Shown piece after piece: positions 58,785 through 64,000 of a stretch of DNA of 64,000 bases. Every line of letters starts with the position of its first letter. The first letter of the stretch is position 1. The position numbers were made by a program, and so were the translations under genes. Below the pieces are notes generated by a model. It saw only the letters and a list, made by a program, of their open reading frames with translations, was not told where the DNA came from and ran no database searches. Source of the stretch: Hymenobacter sp. J193 (GTDB lineage Bacteria > Bacteroidota > Bacteroidia > Cytophagales > Hymenobacteraceae); assembly GCF_024700075.1 (NCBI RefSeq), contig NZ_JAJONE010000001.1, positions 806,001 through 870,000 on the forward strand, given 5' to 3'.

Positions 58785-59831
58785 ATGCTGAAGAACGACC
58801 TCCTGCTCCGTGCCGCCCGCGGCGAAGATACCGAACGTACCCCCGTGTGGCTGATGCGCCAGGCGGGCCGCATCCTGCCCCAGTACCGCGCCCTGCGGGG
58901 CCGCCTGAGCGGCTTCAAGGAGCTGGTGGAAACGCCCGAGCTGGCCGCCGAAGTCACCATTCAGCCGGTGGATGCGCTGGACGTGGACGCGGCCATCATC
59001 TTCTCCGACATTCTGGTGGTGCCAGAGGCCATGGGCCTCACCTACGAAATGGTGGAGGCCCGCGGCCCGCTGTTTCCGCAAACTGTGCAGTCGCGCCACG
59101 ATGTAGACCGCCTGCGCATTGCCGACCCCGAGGAACACCTGGGCTACGTACTGGAAGCCATCCGCGTAACCAAGCGCAGCCTCAACGGCCGCGTGCCGCT
59201 GATCGGCTTTGCCGGCGCCCCCTGGACGATTCTGGCGTACATGGTGGAGGGCCACGGCTCCAAAACGTTCAGCAAAGCCCGCCGCCTGCTGTACACCGAC
59301 CCGCAGCTGGCTCATGAGCTGCTGCGCAAGATTACGGCTACTACTATTGCCTACCTGCAGGCTCAGGTAGAAGCCGGCGCCAACCTCATTCAGGTGTTCG
59401 ACTCCTGGGCCGGCATCCTGCCCCCCGACCACTATCAGGAGTTCAGCACCCGCTACATCCGCGAAATCTGTGAGGCCCTGCCCAATGTGCCCGTGACGGT
59501 ATTTGCCAAGGGTGCTTTCTTTGCCGTGCCCGAGTTTGCCACGCTGCCCTGCCGCACCATCGGGCTGGACTGGAACGAGGACCCGCGGGCTGTACGCGCC
59601 GCCATCGGTGACGGCAAAACCCTGCAGGGCAACCTCGACCCCTGCGCCCTCTACGGCACGCCGGAGCAGGTGCAGCACGCCACCATCCAGATGCTGCGCC
59701 GCTTTGGGCCCCAGCGCCACATTGCCAACCTGGGCCACGGCGTGTATCCCGACACCAACCCCGACAACGTGAAGGTGTTCATCGAAACGGTGAAAGAGTT
59801 CAGCGCCCTGGCCCGCGAAGGCCAGATTTAA
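58785..59831 (+). CDS. hemE: Uroporphyrinogen decarboxylase
   Basis: A 348-residue enzyme of haem synthesis that removes four carboxyl groups from uroporphyrinogen III. Substrate-binding motifs are [17 protein letters not shown] (residues 18-34), [13 protein letters not shown] with the catalytic Asp, and [31 protein letters not shown] is at the end (seen as [15 protein letters not shown]). Length and motifs are standard. It follows marC and an inverted repeat and ends in a strong terminator. Confidence 0.97.
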   Translation: MLKNDLLLRAARGEDTERTPVWLMRQAGRILPQYRALRGRLSGFKELVETPELAAEVTIQPVDALDVDAAIIFSDILVVPEAMGLTYEMVEARGPLFPQTVQSRHDVDRLRIADPEEHLGYVLEAIRVTKRSLNGRVPLIGFAGAPWTILAYMVEGHGSKTFSKARRLLYTDPQLAHELLRKITATTIAYLQAQVEAGANLIQVFDSWAGILPPDHYQEFSTRYIREICEALPNVPVTVFAKGAFFAVPEFATLPCRTIGLDWNEDPRAVRAAIGDGKTLQGNLDPCALYGTPEQVQHATIQMLRRFGPQRHIANLGHGVYPDTNPDNVKVFIETVKEFSALAREGQI

Positions 59832-59897
59832 AGCTTCATAGTGAGGCAGAGCCGATGCCATCCGTCCTCTGCGAAGTAGGAAATGTCCTTTTACCAG

Positions 59898-59934
59898 AAA
59901 GCCCCTGACGTTCGTGCTGACGTCAGGGGCTTTT
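59898..59934. terminator. Rho-independent terminator after hemE
   Basis: AAAGCCCCTGACG / CGTCAGGGGCTTT with a ten-base interior and a following T. The stem is 13 bp and perfect. It can serve transcripts from both sides. A short repeat-like stretch (GGATTGCTTCGG ... CCTCGCAATGACAG) follows at 59968-60015. Confidence 0.9.
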
Positions 59935-60038
59935 CACATTCCAGGCCTTGGTTCGTTGCTCAAGACGGATTGCTTCGGACACGGGCTTGATGCGCCACAT
60001 GCCTCGCAATGACAGAAAGCTCTTTGAATAGCCACAGC

Positions 60039-61061
60039 CTAGCGGCTCAACTGCAGGCCTTTTTCCTGGGCTTCGGCCAGCAGCAGCTGTTTTTCGATGG
60101 GTACCACGCCCACCTGCTCACATACCAGGCCGCCGCCGAGGTTGGCCAGCGCGGCCGTTACGGGAGCGGATAAGCCCAGGGCCACGCACAGGGCCGCAAT
60201 GCTGATAACCGTATCGCCGGCGCCCGAAACGTCGGAAATGGTGCGCAGGTGCGCGGGCAAATAAGTGCGCGTCAGTTCACGGTCTTCCACGAAAACGCCG
60301 CGCTCGGAAAGGGTGACCAGCACGGTATCCGGCATCAGGACTTCCCGTAGTCGGGCTACCGCCGCCTCAAAGTGGGGCCGGTCGGCATCGGAGTCACCGA
60401 AATCCAGCTTGAGGCCTTCGCGCAGCTCTTTCAGATTCGGCTTGAACAGGGTGCAGTGCTGATACGCCAGAAAGTTCTTTTTCTTGGGGTCGACGACGGT
60501 AGGGATGCCCTGGGCCCGCGCCAGCCCAATGAAGCGTTGAATGCTGGCCGCGTTGAGCACACCCTTATCGTAGTCCTCAAAAATGACCACGTCGGCGCGG
60601 GGCAGTAGTTGCTCGAAGCGGGCGGTGAGGTCGGCATTTTCGGCTTCGTTGAGGTCAGTTTCCACCTCGGAGTCGATGCGCAGGAGCTGCTGCCCGTGGG
60701 CCAGAATGCGCTGCTTTACGGTAGTAGGCCGATGCGTAGAGCGCACCATGCCCTCGGCCGAAAGCCCCCCGGCGTGTAGCAGATCCAGCAGTTGGTCGCC
60801 GCCCTGGTCCTGGCCAACCACGGCGCACAGCAGTGGTTTGGCCCCCAGGGCCTGCACGTTCAGGGCCACGTTGGCGGCCCCGCCCAAGCGCTGTTCCTGC
60901 CGGCTCACGTTCACCACGGGCACTGGCGCCTCGGGCGAGAGGCGCGCGGCCTTGCCCCACACGTAGGCATCCATCATCACGTCGCCCACAATGAGCACGG
61001 TGAGCTGGTTGAAAGCGGCAAACAAAGCGGGCAACGAAGTGGGAGGTGCGGCAGCAGGCAT
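60039..61061 (-). CDS. hldE1: D-glycero-beta-D-manno-heptose-7-phosphate kinase (HldE kinase domain / RfaE1)
   Basis: A 340-residue PfkB-family kinase. The substrate motif GGAANVALNVQALGAKP follows a LIVGDVMMDAYVWGKAARLS N-terminal block, and the ATP-binding anion hole DVSGAGDTVISIAALCVALG is near the C-terminus (Asp at about 285). This matches the heptose 7-phosphate kinase part of the two-domain HldE. The nucleotidyltransferase half is missing here and is probably encoded elsewhere. It makes heptose precursors for lipopolysaccharide. The start is ATG at 61061, 25 nt after a -7 box; a frame to 61124 is a leader without family match. Confidence 0.87.
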   Translation of the reverse strand: MPAAAPPTSLPALFAAFNQLTVLIVGDVMMDAYVWGKAARLSPEAPVPVVNVSRQEQRLGGAANVALNVQALGAKPLLCAVVGQDQGGDQLLDLLHAGGLSAEGMVRSTHRPTTVKQRILAHGQQLLRIDSEVETDLNEAENADLTARFEQLLPRADVVIFEDYDKGVLNAASIQRFIGLARAQGIPTVVDPKKKNFLAYQHCTLFKPNLKELREGLKLDFGDSDADRPHFEAAVARLREVLMPDTVLVTLSERGVFVEDRELTRTYLPAHLRTISDVSGAGDTVISIAALCVALGLSAPVTAALANLGGGLVCEQVGVVPIEKQLLLAEAQEKGLQLSR

Positions 61062-61086
61062 CAAGGCAAAGTCAGGTACAGAGCCG

Positions 61087-61094
61087 CAAAGGTA
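61087..61094 (-). promoter_or_regulatory. -7 box TACCTTTG upstream of the heptose kinase
   Basis: Perfect TAnnTTTG match on the minus strand, 25 nt before the ATG at 61061. Confidence 0.55.
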
Positions 61095-61123
61095 GGCAGC
61101 CCGGCCACAACGCGCCGTACGCA

Positions 61124-61207
61124 AAAACGTCCTAATGTCTTGCCCAAGACATTAGGACGTTTTACCAAAGACATTACTATGTCTTGTCCCGGACATTACT
61201 ATGTCCG
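61124..61207 (-). terminator. Three consecutive hairpins with repeated GACAT-TACT-ATGTC motifs
   Basis: Read leftward: CGGACAT agta ATGTCCG (61190-61207), AAGACAT agta ATGTCTT (61168-61185), then a 40-bp perfect palindrome of 19-bp arms (61124-61163) followed by T5. The last is a strong terminator for the aminotransferase gene. The first two share a loop and arms with it, which looks like duplicated or co-evolving hairpins. Confidence 0.8.
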
Positions 61208-61236
61208 CCCTCAAACGTTACTACGATTTTCCGGAG

Positions 61237-62460
61237 CTAGGCCAGCTTGGCTACGCTGTTTTTGATGCGCTGGAAGGCTTCGCGCAGCTTTTCATCGGCG
61301 GCGGCGGTGCTGAAGCGGATGCAGGCCGGCGCGCCAAACGCGCCCCCATCTACGGCAGCCACGTGGGCATCGTTGAGCAGGTACATAGCCAGGTCGGCCG
61401 CAGAGCTAATGGTTTGCCCCTCGGGCGTGGCTTTGCCGAAGCAGCCGCTCACATCGGGGAAGACGTAGAAGGCGCCGCTGGGCGTGGGCGTGCGGAAGCC
61501 GGGAATGTCCTGGGCCAGCTCCAGCACCAGGTCGCGGCGGCGGTGGTAGGCCGTCACCATCTCATCGGCGGAGCTGCGGCCGCCCAGGAGAGCGGCCAGG
61601 GCCGCCCGCTGGGCAATGGAGCAGGTACCGGACGTAATCTGGCTCTGGATTTTCTCGCAGGCGCTGGCAATTTCCTTGCGGGCCACTAGGTAGCCCACGC
61701 GCCAGCCCGTCATGGCGTAGCCCTTCGAGAAGCCGTTCACGGTAATCACGCGGTCCTTTATGTCCTCAAACTGGGCGATGCTCACGTGCTCCCCCACGAA
61801 GTTGATGTACTCGTAAATCTCGTCGGCCAGCACGTGTACGTGCGGGTGGCGGGCCACTACCTCGGCAATGGCGCCCAGCTCTTCGCGGCTGAACACCGAG
61901 CCCGTAGGGTTGCAGGGCGAGGAGTACATGATGAGGCGGGTGCGGGGCGTAATGGCGGCTTCCAGCTCGGCGGCCGTCACCTTGAAGTCGTTTTCCAGGG
62001 AGCCCACCAGCGGCACCGGCACGCCCTCGGCCAGCTTCACCATCTCCTCGTAGCTTACCCAGTAGGGCGCAAACACCACTACTTCGTCGCCGGGGTTTAC
62101 CAGGCTCATCACCACGTTCACCAGGGCTTGCTTGGCGCCGGTGCTCACCACAATGTTTTCGGGCTTGTAGCTGAGGTGGTTTTCGCGCTGCAGCTTGTCG
62201 CAGATAGCCTGACGCAGCTCGAGGTAGCCGGGTACGGGCGTGTAGAGCGTGTAGCCCTGGTCGAGAGCCTCCTTGGCGGCGTCCTTGATGTACTGGGGGG
62301 TCTGGAAATCCGGCTCGCCAAAGCTCAGGTTAATCACATCAAACCCTTCAGCCGCCAGCGCCCGGGCTTTTTTGGCCATAGCAATGGTCTGCGACTCCTG
62401 CATGGAGTTGATGCGGTCGGACAACACGAGGGGCGCGAGGGTAGTAGCTTCAGCGGACAT
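61237..62460 (-). CDS. aspC: Aspartate/prephenate-type class I aminotransferase
   Basis: A 407-residue PLP aminotransferase of the aspartate aminotransferase Ib / prephenate transaminase group. The PLP lysine is in VNGFSKGYAMTGWRVGYL, the conserved Asn and Pro in SSPCNPTGSVFS, and Asp-Tyr in HVLADEIYEYI. The substrate is probably aspartate and 2-oxoglutarate, possibly also prephenate. The ATG at 62460 gives the family start MSAEATTLAPLVLSDRIN; earlier residues to 62496 do not fit. It ends in the triple hairpin. Confidence 0.9.
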   Translation of the reverse strand: MSAEATTLAPLVLSDRINSMQESQTIAMAKKARALAAEGFDVINLSFGEPDFQTPQYIKDAAKEALDQGYTLYTPVPGYLELRQAICDKLQRENHLSYKPENIVVSTGAKQALVNVVMSLVNPGDEVVVFAPYWVSYEEMVKLAEGVPVPLVGSLENDFKVTAAELEAAITPRTRLIMYSSPCNPTGSVFSREELGAIAEVVARHPHVHVLADEIYEYINFVGEHVSIAQFEDIKDRVITVNGFSKGYAMTGWRVGYLVARKEIASACEKIQSQITSGTCSIAQRAALAALLGGRSSADEMVTAYHRRRDLVLELAQDIPGFRTPTPSGAFYVFPDVSGCFGKATPEGQTISSAADLAMYLLNDAHVAAVDGGAFGAPACIRFSTAAADEKLREAFQRIKNSVAKLA

Positions 62461-62495
62461 TAGGAAGAAGGTTGAAAGCAGTGAGCGTGATAACA

Positions 62496-62503
62496 CAAAA
62501 GTA
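62496..62503 (-). promoter_or_regulatory. -7 box TACTTTTG upstream of aspC
   Basis: TACTTTTG on the minus strand, a full TAnnTTTG match 35 nt before the ATG at 62460. Confidence 0.55.
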
Positions 62504-62582
62504 GGCGGAATGTACGCAGCCCCTCCGGAACTACAAGTACCTGCTTTCGGCGGTTTTACGCTTTCTAGTTTTGGGTGAAACG

Positions 62583-62766
62583 TAACAGGAGACAGGTAAC
62601 ACGTAACAGGCTGGTAGGCAAGCAGCGTATTACTGCCGGGCCACTTTGCGGCCGCCAGTCGGGAGCTTGGCTTCTATCCTTCAGCAGGCAGACGAGGCCT
62701 GCGGCCTAAGTCTGCCGCCAGAGGCACACCTGTTACCTGTTACCTGTTACCTGTTACCTGTTACCT
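62583..62766. repeat. Tandem ACCTGTT heptamers with inverted partner
   Basis: Five to six direct copies of CTGTTAC (62728-62766) lie after a distant set in the opposite sense (GTAACAGGAGACAGGTAACA, 62583 onward). The two sets could pair. They are situated just beyond the stop of the sugar transferase gene. Confidence 0.8.
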
Positions 62767-62773
62767 CATCACC

Positions 62774-64000
62774 TCACTCCTCTTCCCGGCCCAACTGGCG
62801 GAAGCAGCGCAAAAGCAGGCGCAGGTCGGTGCCGGTTTCGTAGTCCTTGGCGTAGAGCAGCTCCAGGCGGCGGCGCGTGGCCCCGGTGAGCGGACCGGCG
62901 GCCTGGGCCGCATCGGCGGGCGAGAGAATGGCCCGGGCCAGGCGGCGTGGCGCGGCGGCGTAGCGCAGGCCCACCCAGGTACGGGAGCCACCGAGCACGC
63001 GCAGGCAGTTGCGCAGAAAACCGCCTTTGCGCGGCTGCCACCAGATGAGGAGCGGCGCGCCTAGCAGAAAGCCCAGGCTGGCTACAAAATCGAGTACCCG
63101 CTTGTTGCGTACCTGCTGGGGCCGGAACAGATTCAGGGTGATGTCGAGAGCGTAGTAGTCGCCGGGCGAGTCTTTGCCGGAGCTGCCGATGATGTACTCA
63201 CTGTCCTGGGGCAGAATTTTGTAGGCCACCGGCGGGTGCTGGGGCACACTCACCATCAACCCGATAATCTGGCTGGCGGTTAGGTCGCGCCCGCAGAAAA
63301 TCAGCTCGTGCAGCTCGTAGATGCGGATGATGTCGGCCAGTTGCCGCACCTCGCCCAGCAGGTCATCAACCGGGGCTTCTAGGGTTTCTGCGTCAGCCAG
63401 AAGGGCGGCCGTAGCGGTGGTATACCGGCCGGCACCGGGGCGGCTTACCGGCTCATAAGACGGCGTGGCGCGGACAGAGCGCACGGGCGCCCCGGCTTTG
63501 GCGGGCTCGATGTAGCCGATGATGCGGGCCGGCACGGCAGCGTTTTCCAGCAGCTGGCGCACCCGCTGGCTTTCCTCGAACGAGCCCACGATGCCCACAT
63601 TTTTCTGGTGTTGGCGGGTAAGGCTGAGGGTGCGGTAGCGCAGGAAGTTGGACGCCAGCCGGCGCAGCACCAGCGCCGCCACGGCCCACACCCCACCCAG
63701 CACAATAAGGGCCTTGGAAAAGCGCCACGCGTCCAGAAAGTTGCTGACGGCCGAAATCAGCAACGTGCCCAGGAATACGCCGCGCACAATGCGCCGGGCC
63801 CTGGTGGGCTGGTCGTAGGCCCCACTGAAAAACGCCGACACGAGCCACACGGCCACGTACACCGGCACGGCCACCAGCATATATTTCTCGGGGTAGGGCC
63901 CGCGCACGTACTTGTGGTTGTGCTCCCAGTAGGTTTTCAGGAAGTACATGCCCCCATAGATCAGGCCGGCATCCAGCAGCACGGGGGCGGCCTGCGCGGC
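62774..64000 (-). CDS. Membrane glycosyl/sugar-transferase-like protein, 5' part outside the window
   Basis: At least 408 codons are present and the reading frame is open to the right edge. Segments are an N-terminal membrane block (MLLDAGLIYGGMYFLKTYWE, VAVPVYVAVWLVSAFFSG, GVFLGTLLISAVSNFLDAWR, ALIVLGGVWAVAALVL), a CoA-binding-like Rossmann part (NVGIVGSFEESQRVRQLLEN) and a last region (IWWQPRKGGFLRNCLRVLGG, and GSRTWVGLRYAA) that is also found near sugar transferases. I think it is the C-terminal part of a larger polysaccharide-related glycosyltransferase, as known in Bacteroidota. The exact function is not proven. It ends with an acidic QLGREEE. Confidence 0.6.
   Translation of the reverse strand, partial: AAQAAPVLLDAGLIYGGMYFLKTYWEHNHKYVRGPYPEKYMLVAVPVYVAVWLVSAFFSGAYDQPTRARRIVRGVFLGTLLISAVSNFLDAWRFSKALIVLGGVWAVAALVLRRLASNFLRYRTLSLTRQHQKNVGIVGSFEESQRVRQLLENAAVPARIIGYIEPAKAGAPVRSVRATPSYEPVSRPGAGRYTTATAALLADAETLEAPVDDLLGEVRQLADIIRIYELHELIFCGRDLTASQIIGLMVSVPQHPPVAYKILPQDSEYIIGSSGKDSPGDYYALDITLNLFRPQQVRNKRVLDFVASLGFLLGAPLLIWWQPRKGGFLRNCLRVLGGSRTWVGLRYAAAPRRLARAILSPADAAQAAGPLTGATRRRLELLYAKDYETGTDLRLLLRCFRQLGREEE

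Noticed and set aside
62728..62766. CRISPR array
   Set aside because: The unit is 7 bp and there are no spacers; it is a simple tandem repeat.
1..64000. tRNA, rRNA, prophage or integrative-element borders
   Set aside because: I looked for T-arm sequences, integrase genes and phage structural genes in the gaps and found none. A small degenerate tRNA remnant could be missed by eye.

Overview
The window is a GC-rich chromosomal segment of a Bacteroidota bacterium, most likely a Cytophagales member close to Hymenobacter. This is inferred from gene content and signals, not from a search. Supporting observations are the repeated TAnnTTTG-type -7 promoter boxes, a secreted protein with a type IX secretion tail, a Bacteroidota-type N-acyl-ornithine carbamoyltransferase, and many dispersed palindromic repeats between genes. 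No rRNA, tRNA, CRISPR array or prophage was seen.

Layout. 1-6 kb: start of rarA, a DMT exporter, a MarR-like regulator, dinB, a Thr-rich secreted protein, a class V aminotransferase and an MpaB/DUF2236 protein. 6-24 kb: an almost complete arginine supply region. Leftward run GNAT (candidate N-acylglutamate synthase), argG, argC, argD, then purE-purK, carA, carB and the carbamoyltransferase. Rightward run argB, an argE-like M20 deacylase and argH. Together they make carbamoyl phosphate, ornithine and arginine from glutamate. An Imm50-like gene sits between carA and carB, bracketed by the two halves of a palindromic repeat.

24-41 kb: a TetR regulator, an AT-rich islet of two secreted unknowns next to an intact IS1-family element with target duplication, lpdA, two paralogous TPR genes flanking a geranylgeranyl-reductase-like gene, fabG, a T9SS cargo, a YiiX-like hydrolase, a DUF6624-TonB protein, a large VWA-like membrane protein, a pseudouridine synthase and an alpha/beta hydrolase. 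41.5-50.3 kb: a co-directional reductive pyrimidine (uracil/thymine) degradation cluster: (methyl)malonate-semialdehyde dehydrogenase, beta-alanine-type aminotransferase, dihydropyrimidinase, beta-ureidopropionase, PreT and PreA. 50-64 kb: an AT-rich unknown, dnaK, an FAD monooxygenase, a sugar aminotransferase, a membrane endonuclease/phosphatase-family protein, a second purE, marC, hemE, a heptose-phosphate kinase, an aspartate-type aminotransferase and the end of a sugar transferase.

Themes needing a second look. (1) Three genes (class V aminotransferase, dihydropyrimidinase, second purE) are each out of frame by one base at a homopolymer run, suggesting base-call errors or slippage. (2) A family of inverted repeats of about 85-92 bp recurs roughly every 5 kb, and one copy is split around the Imm50-like gene. 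(3) Four starts lie exactly 4 nt after the -7 box, which implies leaderless messages. (4) A promoter-terminator pair defines a short unexplained transcript at 14.8-15.0 kb. (5) The carbamoyltransferase has Gln at the position that sets acetyl- versus succinyl-ornithine specificity.
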